From Salinimicrobium sp. (GTDB lineage Bacteria; Bacteroidota; Bacteroidia; Flavobacteriales; Flavobacteriaceae), in the NCBI GenBank assembly GCA_024635665.1, contig JAGXIM010000108.1, forward strand, positions 1-44,947: a stretch of 44,947 nt of DNA, given 5' to 3'. Below are positions 22,822 through 30,987 of the stretch, in pieces; position 1 is the first letter of the stretch; every line of letters begins with the position of its first letter. The notes under the pieces were generated by a model. That model did not search any database and was not told the DNA's origin. It saw only the letters and a list, made by a program, of their open reading frames with translations. Both the position numbers and the translations under genes were made by a program.

Positions 22822-23085
22822 ATGAAGCTCAATACATACACTATCGAGGAAGCGATCACCCTTATGAGGAACCTCTCTAAGTTCCATAAGACCTTCAGCA
22901 TTAAATTCAGGAAGATAGGAGGGGGGGATAGCATTATAAGTAAATGCAGTCTTAGGCCGATGGCTACCACTGCATCAGATAAATTCGGGGCGTATAAGCT
23001 CCAGCTTACCAACGAGGAAAACAACACACAGCGCAGCTGCTACATCCCACTAATTAAAGAGGTCAACGGAATAAAAGTCGATTAA
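22822..23085 (+). CDS. Small hypothetical protein upstream of portal
   Basis: 87 aa from ATG 22822 (MKLNTYTIEEAITLMRNLSK). The frame is open back to 22780, but that start lies inside the late promoter and would precede transcription. It has mixed helix and strand and a basic middle (FSIKFRKIGGG), no membrane segment. The portal gene follows immediately, so it belongs to the head-completion unit. No function recognised. Confidence 0.7.
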   Translation: MKLNTYTIEEAITLMRNLSKFHKTFSIKFRKIGGGDSIISKCSLRPMATTASDKFGAYKLQLTNEENNTQRSCYIPLIKEVNGIKVD

Positions 23086-23086
23086 T

Positions 23087-24457
23087 ATGACAGGACACAG
23101 ATTATCTAATAACGAATATCTAGGAGTATCAAACGGCAAAGCGAACTACTTCCAGATCCAGGGTAGGGATGCAACCGGTTCCAATGCTTCAAAAAGTACT
23201 GAGGACTTCAATGCCTGGAAAGAAAACACATTGAATCTTGGGGATTATAAGGTTATCCCATTTGGATCCAACAATGATATCCCTAATGAATTACAGGAAA
23301 CAATCTTCCCTAATCACTTAGCGCCCGGCGTACTGGATAGGAAGGTTGAGCTGTTGTTTGGTCAGGGGCCTTACCTGTATCAGCTTAAACCGGACGGAAA
23401 ACAATTCTCCCGAATCCCTGTAGAAGATGCGAACATTCAAGCCTGGTTAGATTCTATAGATTACGAAACATCCTTAATAAAGAATGCTACCGAGTACTAC
23501 TATGCCGAGCAGATTTATACCAAGATACGCCGCGGGATGGGAGCACGTATAGGCAGGACGGACGTATCTGCCGCCGGGGTTGAAACATTGAGCAATGTCA
23601 ATTGTAGGCTCGCATATAAGCGAAGTGATGCCAAGAAAACACCTACACATGTGATCGTAGGGGACTGGAAAAACTCAACAGATAAAAAAGATTTCGAGGT
23701 TTTTCCTATCTGGGACAAGAATACACCAGACCGCTACCCAATATCCATTCATATCACCGGCTTTAAATCCTTTGGATTGCCGCATTATGTGCTTCCTAGC
23801 ATCTATGGCACGCTCAATTGGATCCGTAGATCTACCATAGCGCCAAAGATCATTGAAGCTTTTACCAATAATTCCTTGAATATCCGCTTTCATATCACAT
23901 CCCCACAGAAATTTTGGGATGATCAGCGTGCAATTATGATGAAAAACTGCACCGCTCAGAAGATTAAGTTCACCGAGAAAATGATGCAGGACCTTGAAGA
24001 TAAGATATTCGATGGCCTTTCTGATGTGCTTTCAGGGGTTGAAAATGTTGGGAAATTCTGGCACAATAAGACAGTGCAGTCCTTTATTGGCGGAAAAGCC
24101 GTTGAAGAAGGCTGGAAGATCAGCCCAATTAAACAGGAGGTAAAAGAGTATGTGGATGCCCAAATTGCAGTGGCCAATAAGTCTGATTTTGCCGTACAGG
24201 CCGGATTGAGGTTGCACGCCGCCCTTGCTTTTGTGGGTGCCGATGGTAAAAGCGATTCGGGAAGCGAACAATTGTACGCCTACCTGATCCATCAACTCAC
24301 TGCCTTGCCAATAGCCGAACTTTTTGTTTGCAAGGGCCTTAACGATCTTATAAAGCACAAATTCAACACCAATATAAGGGTTGGGTTCTACCAGGTCCAG
24401 GCGCAAAAACAGGAAGATACATCAGAATCCAAAAGGGTTAAAAACACCACCGTATAA
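23087..24457 (+). CDS. Probable portal protein
   Basis: 456 aa. Size, place after the terminase and content (VIPFGSNNDIPNELQETIFP; VLDRKVELLFGQGPYLYQL; later PIAELFVCKGLNDLIKHKFN) fit the portal of Bacteroidota siphoviruses. The portal forms the dodecameric DNA channel at the head vertex. The start is one base after the upstream stop, and its last base is shared with the start of the next gene. I assign it from order and general features, not from a diagnostic motif. Confidence 0.7.
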   Translation: MTGHRLSNNEYLGVSNGKANYFQIQGRDATGSNASKSTEDFNAWKENTLNLGDYKVIPFGSNNDIPNELQETIFPNHLAPGVLDRKVELLFGQGPYLYQLKPDGKQFSRIPVEDANIQAWLDSIDYETSLIKNATEYYYAEQIYTKIRRGMGARIGRTDVSAAGVETLSNVNCRLAYKRSDAKKTPTHVIVGDWKNSTDKKDFEVFPIWDKNTPDRYPISIHITGFKSFGLPHYVLPSIYGTLNWIRRSTIAPKIIEAFTNNSLNIRFHITSPQKFWDDQRAIMMKNCTAQKIKFTEKMMQDLEDKIFDGLSDVLSGVENVGKFWHNKTVQSFIGGKAVEEGWKISPIKQEVKEYVDAQIAVANKSDFAVQAGLRLHAALAFVGADGKSDSGSEQLYAYLIHQLTALPIAELFVCKGLNDLIKHKFNTNIRVGFYQVQAQKQEDTSESKRVKNTTV

Positions 24458-25398
24458 TGAAAATACTATTCAATAAAGCCGAAGCCGGTCAAGATGAAGT
24501 TAAAGCCCTTCTGGGTTTTATGAATGCCGATATCACCTACAAAAACCTTGAACCAGATATTGAACTCAACACACCTTACCTGGTACATTTTATTGGGCAG
24601 TCGGTTTATGATAAAATTGCGACCTTTTACGAATCTCCCCAAACTGCTGAAGGATTTGAAGTTTTAAAACCTATCCTGAAATGTGCCCAGCTTTATATTC
24701 TGCTAATAGCATATTTGGAATATGCCTCAAACGGTGACCTTAACCACGGCAATAATGGACGTAAAGCCATATTTGCCGCCAATGAAAAAACGCCATGGGA
24801 CTGGCAAATCAAAGCAGATAACGGAGCCTTGGAGCGCAGGGCATATAAAGCGCTTGATTTGCTTATTGATTTGCTTACCAGTGCAAAATATGATGAATGG
24901 ATAACCAGTGAGCCTTATAAAGCGGCAAAGGCCCTGTTCATTCCCACTACCAATTCATTTCAAAAAATCTACCCCATTAACCACAGCGGACAGTTGTTTT
25001 ACCGCCTCGTGCCATTTATGGCCGATATTGAACAGGAAAACATCCTTGCGATCCTTGGGGAAGTAAAATACCTCGAATTGAAAACCGGGATTCCAGCTAC
25101 TATTCCTAAAATCGATTTTAACCTACTGACTTCCTATTGCCGAAAAATAACAGCATACCTGGTTATTGATCGCGCCTGGAGCATCCTTCCGGAAGAAATG
25201 TTGGGGGAACCCGTGAATTACAAGCTTACCGACACTGCCCGCGCAGACCTTCGGGAAAAACGCTCCATTGCGCATTTAAAACGTGTTCAGGTATATGAAC
25301 GTGACCTTCAAAGCATCCTTGCACGCCTTGATCTGGAAGTTTTTTCGGTAGATCAAACCCACGGCATCAACCCGGAAAACAAATATTTGAACCTCTAA
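24457..25398 (+). CDS. Head-tail adaptor candidate (DUF6712-like)
   Basis: 313 aa. A helical N-terminus with EVKALLGFMNADITYKNLEP and VHFIGQSVYDKIATFY resembles a family of flavobacterial phage proteins, to my memory DUF6712, that sits directly after the portal. The likely role is connector or adaptor between portal and tail. The gene overlaps the portal gene by one base. There is no membrane or signal segment. Confidence 0.65.
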   Translation: MKILFNKAEAGQDEVKALLGFMNADITYKNLEPDIELNTPYLVHFIGQSVYDKIATFYESPQTAEGFEVLKPILKCAQLYILLIAYLEYASNGDLNHGNNGRKAIFAANEKTPWDWQIKADNGALERRAYKALDLLIDLLTSAKYDEWITSEPYKAAKALFIPTTNSFQKIYPINHSGQLFYRLVPFMADIEQENILAILGEVKYLELKTGIPATIPKIDFNLLTSYCRKITAYLVIDRAWSILPEEMLGEPVNYKLTDTARADLREKRSIAHLKRVQVYERDLQSILARLDLEVFSVDQTHGINPENKYLNL

Positions 25399-25409
25399 CC
25401 AAACAACTA

Positions 25410-25709
25410 ATGAACAAATTCAAACAATTCTTTAAAGCTATCTGGCATTTCTTTCTGAAACTCACCCCAAAAGGGCGGGAAAATCTTTATTATCAGGCAG
25501 CGCTTGACAATATGAAAGGTGTAAATGAGGAGAAACAACTCATAAAAAGTAAATTAAAGCAGGAAATGGACAGCTTCCTGAACCAAAAGAATATCAGGAA
25601 ATTGACTGTATCTCAAAAAGAACTGCTTTTGCAGGATAAATTCGGAAAACCAATGAAATACTTCGGTTTTAAATTGCATCCGGAATCTAAAAAACTGATC
25701 AATGCATAA
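25410..25709 (+). CDS. Small hypothetical neck-region protein
   Basis: 99 aa. Basic and helical with an aromatic N-terminus (FKQFFKAIWHFFLKLTPKGR) that looks amphipathic rather than membrane-spanning. The C-terminus (DKFGKPMKYFGFKLHPESKK) overlaps the start of the next gene by eight bases. No family recognised; its position suggests head-tail joining. Confidence 0.65.
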   Translation: MNKFKQFFKAIWHFFLKLTPKGRENLYYQAALDNMKGVNEEKQLIKSKLKQEMDSFLNQKNIRKLTVSQKELLLQDKFGKPMKYFGFKLHPESKKLINA

Positions 25710-26550
25710 AATCAAATTCGGAAAAATAGAGCTCGATTTCCCTGAAAGCATTTCAGAAATGACAGAACCTCAATTCCGTTATTTCTCGTTTTTGGAAATG
25801 AACCGCCAACTGGGAAAATTGACCATGGAAGAACTGGAGGTGCTATTCGTGTATTTTGCAATGAACATGCTCCGGGCTTCAGAAACTCCTTTGGTGGTTG
25901 AAAATGTCACCAATCTCAGGAAATTGGTACAGCCTTATTTCACCACTCAAACTGTAAAGGGAAAAAAATATACCATCCTGGACCTCAATTTTGTATCGAA
26001 TTTGATCCCTGTCATTGAAATTAAAGGCACAAAACTATATGGTCCAGATGCGGCGCTCCAGGATTGCAGCTATGAACAGGTTTTTGTTCACGGACAAAAT
26101 GCATTGCTGGATTTTTCAAATGATAGGGATGAAGGGTATTTGGATCAGTTGGTTGCTGTTTTATACCGCCCCATGCACAAGGGAAAACGTGTTAAATTCA
26201 ATGCCGAAACCTATGAAGAGCGGTTGGAGCTTGTAAAGCAATTGCAGCCTGAAATAAAGTTTGCCGTGTACCTGTTCTTTGCCAGCTGCCATAAATTCAT
26301 CACCACGGCCAACAATCTCAATATAGGCGGTGGTACCAGTATAGATGTGGCCCAATTGTTCAAGCCGGACCCTTCACAGGGAAAAGCCAAGGGAATAGGT
26401 CCTGCGGGCATCATCTTCACCATTGCCGAAAGCGGTGTTTTTGGAAATGCCAGGGAAACCGCCGGGGAAAATGTTTTCACGATATTATCACGAATGGTGC
26501 AATTGCACGAACAATATTTAGAACAAAAACGAAATGCTAAACGCAAGTAA
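25702..26550 (+). CDS. Hypothetical neck or tail-completion protein
   Basis: 282 aa with mixed fold. Segments such as IELDFPESISEMTEPQFRYF and FAVYLFFASCHKFITTANNL are visible; the Gly-rich NLNIGGGTSIDV is a probable loop. The C-terminal end is basic (QYLEQKRNAKRK). It overlaps its neighbours at both ends (8 bp and 17 bp). No match to a named family; it would be a tail-terminator or assembly factor by order. Confidence 0.65.
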   Translation: MHKIKFGKIELDFPESISEMTEPQFRYFSFLEMNRQLGKLTMEELEVLFVYFAMNMLRASETPLVVENVTNLRKLVQPYFTTQTVKGKKYTILDLNFVSNLIPVIEIKGTKLYGPDAALQDCSYEQVFVHGQNALLDFSNDRDEGYLDQLVAVLYRPMHKGKRVKFNAETYEERLELVKQLQPEIKFAVYLFFASCHKFITTANNLNIGGGTSIDVAQLFKPDPSQGKAKGIGPAGIIFTIAESGVFGNARETAGENVFTILSRMVQLHEQYLEQKRNAKRK

Positions 26551-26989
26551 ATTAAAAAGCTTTCTGGAATTGGCAAAGCAGAATGTGCCGGAGATCAAAC
26601 AATCTTTCAGGGTGATCCAGGATGAAGATGTGGCCAAATTCACCAGGGCAGTCACCTCCAGCGGTGGGAATATCGTGATCGTTGGCGTATTGCCCTCCAT
26701 GGGCCTTGATTTCCAAAACCTCGATAACTTTCGCCACAACAATAAAATGCAGCTATTTATACTTCAAAAATACGATACCACGAGTGGGGAAGAGGCTTTG
26801 ATGCAATTGTTTGATGATATCTCCGCCGTGGTTTTAAAGTTTGAAGCCTGGATGTTCCTTGAAAGCGATAAATTTCCCTGCCCCCCAATATTCAAGGAAA
26901 TAAAGTTTGAAACCTTCACCGCAGATCCCGTGAGCAATTACTTTGGGTTTTGCGGCTATATGATACAATTCCAATTAAAAACAAAATAA
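26534..26989 (+). CDS. Hypothetical tail-completion protein
   Basis: 151 aa. Alternating strands and helices (VIQDEDVAKFTRAVTSSGGN; NIVIVGVLPSMG; EIKFETFTADPVSNYFGFCG), as in small tail-terminator proteins. It is the last gene of the unit; a terminator at 27061-27087 follows. Function inferred from position only. Confidence 0.65.
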   Translation: MLNASKLKSFLELAKQNVPEIKQSFRVIQDEDVAKFTRAVTSSGGNIVIVGVLPSMGLDFQNLDNFRHNNKMQLFILQKYDTTSGEEALMQLFDDISAVVLKFEAWMFLESDKFPCPPIFKEIKFETFTADPVSNYFGFCGYMIQFQLKTK

Positions 26990-27060
26990 CCCCAATGAAA
27001 TTTCTGAAACACGTTATACAGATTCGTTCGCCGGTGCCTCACCGCCCGCGTACGTCTGTC

Positions 27061-27087
27061 AAAAACCACCTCTACGGTGGTTTTTTT
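27061..27087 (+). terminator. Rho-independent terminator before the tail unit
   Basis: AAAAACCACC against GGTGGTTTTT with a TCTAC loop, then a run of seven T. Its T-run ends two bases before late promoter 5. Confidence 0.88.
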
Positions 27088-27088
27088 A

Positions 27089-27124
27089 TGTCCTTTTCTC
27101 ACTTCAATTCTTCCGTTATACTTG
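27089..27124 (+). promoter_or_regulatory. Phage late promoter 5 (tail genes)
   Basis: TGTCCTTTTCT at 27089-27099 and TATACTTG at 27117-27124. The spacing is the same 28 bases as in the other four. ATG 27131 is six bases after the -7 box, leaving a leader of about two or three bases. Confidence 0.8.
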
Positions 27125-27130
27125 TAGTAT

Positions 27131-27499
27131 ATGATTGGAAGATCCCACAATAACGGCCTCATTGAAAAAGCTTTTGTAGAAAATATCCTCCGGGAAGAAG
27201 CCGATAATATTTATCGCGCCCAGGACAGGGTTTTGAGCAAGGCAGGAAACAACAAAAAAATCAATCTCACTCGGTATTCCCGCTCCTTTTCGGTTTCCAA
27301 TATGAACCTTAAACTCACCCACAATATCCAGGAACGCTTTATAGATATGAAGCGTACCCGCTATGGGAAACAAAAACCCATTTCCGTGCATAATACCATT
27401 ATTTACGGCCATTGGAACAATATAATATTCCGCTCCAAGGTGGAACTCACCAACGCATTGCGCAGCCAAATGGCGCTGCAACTTAACCTCGAAATATAA
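27131..27499 (+). CDS. Tail protein upstream of the tape measure
   Basis: 122 aa, basic, not recognised. N-terminal helix (IEKAFVENILREEADNIYRA) and a beta-rich middle with TRYSRSFSVSNMNLKL. Read from late promoter 5 with almost no leader. Its stop overlaps the start of the tape measure gene by one base. The position is where a tail chaperone or minor tail protein is found. Confidence 0.7.
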   Translation: MIGRSHNNGLIEKAFVENILREEADNIYRAQDRVLSKAGNNKKINLTRYSRSFSVSNMNLKLTHNIQERFIDMKRTRYGKQKPISVHNTIIYGHWNNIIFRSKVELTNALRSQMALQLNLEI

Positions 27500-30400
27500 T
27501 GGGAAAGAAAATCACAGATGAAAAGCTGAATGTTGAGATGTCCATTAATGGGGTCAATAAGACACAGGCAGAGATCAGTAAGATCCAAACCTCTGTTAGG
27601 GGCCTTAAAAATGAAAATGAAGATCTGGCCGCCGCCAAGCGCAAACTTATAGTTGAAGGCAAACGGGAATCCCAAACCTACAAAGACCTCACTTCGCAAC
27701 AGCAAAAGAACAAGGTTGCTATTGATGGCTATACCAAAGAACAAAAGAAACTGCAAACCCAGTTAGGCCTTACCGGCCTTACTATGCGGCAGTTGGGAAA
27801 ACACCAAAATTCCCTAAAAGCCCAAATGAACAATTTTGTGCCAGGCACGCCGGAATGGAAGAAACTCAATGCCGAATTGCAGGAAACAAATGCCCGTCTT
27901 GGAAAAGTAAGAGGGGAAATGAACCAGACCGGGGGCGTGATGGGACGGATGAAAAAAAGCCTTGGAGGTTTTGGTTCCCTCTTATTGGGTGGCGCCGGGA
28001 TAATGGCTGCCTGGAACGGATTGAAGAAACTCGTTACCGTTAACGCTGAATTGAGCGACTCACAGGCAAACGTCCGGAAAACCACCGGCCTTACAGATGA
28101 AGCCGTTGGAAAACTCACCAAGACCCTGAAAACCTTCAATACAAGGACTCCCGTAACCGAATTACTGGCGCTGGCAGAAGAAGCCGGGCGCCTTGGAAAA
28201 ACATCGGTGCAGGATATTGAAGCCTTTGTGCGTACCGCCGATAAAATAAGCGTGGCCCTTGGGGATGACCTTCAGGGGGATATCAACGAAAATGTGCAGC
28301 TTATTGGGAAATTGGCCACTCAATATAAGGTGGCCGAAAAATACGGCGGCGACTTCGGGAAGTCCATGGAGCGTGTGGGATCTGCCGTGAACGAAGTAGC
28401 GGCTTCTGGCGCCAACCAGGCAGGCTTCCTGGTAGATTATTTGAAGCGCCTGAGCGGGATTTCCGCACAAACCAATATTTCTGCCGATGCGCAATTGGGT
28501 TATGCAGCCGCACTGGATGAAGCTGGGCAAAGCGTGGAAGTTTCCGGTACCACCATGTCCAAGATCATTGTGGATATGTATAAAGATGCCGATCAATACG
28601 CGAAAATTGCCGGGGTTTCCACAGCCGAATTTTCGAATCTGTTAAAAACCGATGCCAACGAGGCCCTTCTTGTATTCCTGGAAGGATTGAATGGCAACAA
28701 TGAAGGTTTTGAGCAAATGACCAAGAAAATGGAAGGCTTAAAATTGGAGGGTGCCCGCTCTGTGGCCGTTCTTTCTTCCCTTGCAGCAAATACGGATAAT
28801 GTTCGGGCAAAACAGGAAATTGCCAACAAAGCAATTGTGGAAGCCACTTCCCTTACCGAAGAATTCAACGTAAAAAACAACAATCTCGCAGGAAACCTTG
28901 AAAAAATAGGAAATGCATTTTCCAATTACTTCAAGAATTCCGAATTTACGGGCTGGCTTACCGATGTTACCGCTGGTTTCCTTCAATTAATAGGCGTTAC
29001 AAAAACATCTGCAGAAGCATTTACCATTGAAACCAAGGCAAAAGCGGACAATGTACAGGCCAACCGCGCCCTTGCTGAAACAAGTTCAAAATTACTGGAT
29101 GAATATGAATCCCTTACCAAAGAGGGAGTAAAACCTACCATTGAATCCAAGGAAAGGCTGGATGAAATTACCTACACCCTCAGGAAAAACCTTGGGGAAT
29201 CGGTAGTTGCCATAGATAAAGAAACCGGAGCCTTGATATTGAATACCGGTGCCGTTAAAAAACAGATCACCGCAAAAAGACTGGCCGCCAATGCTTCTGC
29301 AAGTGAACTGGCCTCAGATTTGGTAGGAAACAAACAGGCACTGGAAAGCCTGAAAAAAGATAAAGCACGGGTCGAGAAGGATTTGGCTACAGCAAAACGC
29401 CTTGTTTCAGAAAATGATATGGCTGCAGAAAAGGCAGCAAAATACAATCCTGCCGGTTTTAAAGCTCAGGAAATTCCAGAGAGTATTTCAAACCGGAACA
29501 AGGAATTGAAAAAACTGATAGATCTCAACAAAGAAATCGCAACTCAGGAACAAAGGAAAATAGAAATTTCGGATGCCTTGAAGAAATCCTATTTTGACCC
29601 TGCAGATGTGGCGGATATCCTTGCCCCCGATCCCGTTGAAAATCCGGACGGTACAACTCTTACCCCAGAGGAAGAAGCTGCCTTGTTAAAAGCTTCAGAA
29701 AAAAGGGCGAAAGATGCCGTTGCAATTGAAGCCCGAAGACAAAGTGATTTAAAAAGTTTGGAGGATAAATACATTCAGGACAAACAAGACCGTCTGGCCG
29801 TTGGATATGTTGCCCAGGCAGAACTGGACAAGGCCCGTGCAATTGAAAAAGCGGAAGGTTTAATGGCCGGAAATGAAGCCATGGATTTAATTAATGCCGA
29901 GCATGATATTAAAATTCAGGAAGCAAAAGACAAGCAGGAGCAGGATGAACTCCAACGCTTGACAAAATTCCACGATCAAAAACAAGTCCTTGAAGATGAA
30001 CTGGCAATGCAAAAAGCGGAAACCGATCTTGAAAAGGCGGTTCTGGCAGAAGAATTGAGATTTGAAAAGGATCAGGAGAAGCTGCAGAAGGATTTGGAAG
30101 CCCTTTTGTTGACGGAAGCCGAAAAAAACCAGTTGGTTGAACTGCTTACCGAAAATCATGAAGCCATTATTGCTGAAATAAAACAGAAAGCCGCCGACAA
30201 ACAAATTGTTGCGGACAGGGAAATTTATGACAATAAAATTGCGCTTATCAACCAAAGCCTTGATGCCTCCATTCAGGCGGTAGGGGCAGAATCTAAATTA
30301 GGCCAGGGCTTATTGCTCATAAAACAAATTCTTGCCGCCAAGGAAATGGCCATTGAATTAGGTTTGTTCACTGCCAAAACTTCTATGGCCGCATCCGGGG

Positions 30401-30987
30401 CAACTGTTGATATTGCCGCAGGAACCGCAAAATCTGCCGCTGCAGCACCCTTCCCCGCCAACCTTCCGTTAATTATAGGATTCGTGGCCTCCATTGCAGG
30501 TATTATTTCGACTATAAAATCAGCCGCAACCAAAGGAAAATCGAGTGTGAAAGGTTTCGAGGACGGTTTTTACAGCGATGTGACCAGGACAGATGGAAAA
30601 CGTTTTAATGCCCGTAATATGGGTAGAAGCGGTACCCAAATAGTGAACGAACCTTCCTACTTTTCAAACAACGGCGGTTTCCTCACCGGGGAAGGCGGTC
30701 CCGAAATGATTATTGATACCAATGTTTTTAGAAGGTTGGACCCAAAAATCATCAATAACATCATGAATGTCCGGGACAACGTGAAAGGATATGAAAACGG
30801 CAGCTATCCAAACCAAACTGGGGGAAGCAGTGATCCTGAACTTAAAATGATGATCGCTGGAATGATGAACCTATTGCAAAATCCTCCTTCTCCAAACATA
30901 GTTTGGGGTTATGACCAGGCAGAAAAAAACAACGATTTACAAATAGAAATAACAGCCTCTAAAAACAACGGAAAACTCACCCCATGA
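27499..30987 (+). CDS. Tail tape measure protein
   Basis: 1162 aa. A charged N-terminal coil leads to a hydrophobic segment (GGFGSLLLGGAGIMAAW, about 153-170) and then the TP901-type tape-measure core (SDSQANVRKTTGLTDEAVGK to GTTMSKIIVDMYKD, about 185-365). Long coiled coils fill 500-930, and a second hydrophobic region (PFPANLPLIIGFVASIAGII) lies near residue 990. The protein sets the tail length and helps eject DNA. Length is typical of a siphovirus. The stop overlaps the next gene by four bases. Confidence 0.93.
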   Translation: MGKKITDEKLNVEMSINGVNKTQAEISKIQTSVRGLKNENEDLAAAKRKLIVEGKRESQTYKDLTSQQQKNKVAIDGYTKEQKKLQTQLGLTGLTMRQLGKHQNSLKAQMNNFVPGTPEWKKLNAELQETNARLGKVRGEMNQTGGVMGRMKKSLGGFGSLLLGGAGIMAAWNGLKKLVTVNAELSDSQANVRKTTGLTDEAVGKLTKTLKTFNTRTPVTELLALAEEAGRLGKTSVQDIEAFVRTADKISVALGDDLQGDINENVQLIGKLATQYKVAEKYGGDFGKSMERVGSAVNEVAASGANQAGFLVDYLKRLSGISAQTNISADAQLGYAAALDEAGQSVEVSGTTMSKIIVDMYKDADQYAKIAGVSTAEFSNLLKTDANEALLVFLEGLNGNNEGFEQMTKKMEGLKLEGARSVAVLSSLAANTDNVRAKQEIANKAIVEATSLTEEFNVKNNNLAGNLEKIGNAFSNYFKNSEFTGWLTDVTAGFLQLIGVTKTSAEAFTIETKAKADNVQANRALAETSSKLLDEYESLTKEGVKPTIESKERLDEITYTLRKNLGESVVAIDKETGALILNTGAVKKQITAKRLAANASASELASDLVGNKQALESLKKDKARVEKDLATAKRLVSENDMAAEKAAKYNPAGFKAQEIPESISNRNKELKKLIDLNKEIATQEQRKIEISDALKKSYFDPADVADILAPDPVENPDGTTLTPEEEAALLKASEKRAKDAVAIEARRQSDLKSLEDKYIQDKQDRLAVGYVAQAELDKARAIEKAEGLMAGNEAMDLINAEHDIKIQEAKDKQEQDELQRLTKFHDQKQVLEDELAMQKAETDLEKAVLAEELRFEKDQEKLQKDLEALLLTEAEKNQLVELLTENHEAIIAEIKQKAADKQIVADREIYDNKIALINQSLDASIQAVGAESKLGQGLLLIKQILAAKEMAIELGLFTAKTSMAASGATVDIAAGTAKSAAAAPFPANLPLIIGFVASIAGIISTIKSAATKGKSSVKGFEDGFYSDVTRTDGKRFNARNMGRSGTQIVNEPSYFSNNGGFLTGEGGPEMIIDTNVFRRLDPKIINNIMNVRDNVKGYENGSYPNQTGGSSDPELKMMIAGMMNLLQNPPSPNIVWGYDQAEKNNDLQIEITASKNNGKLTP

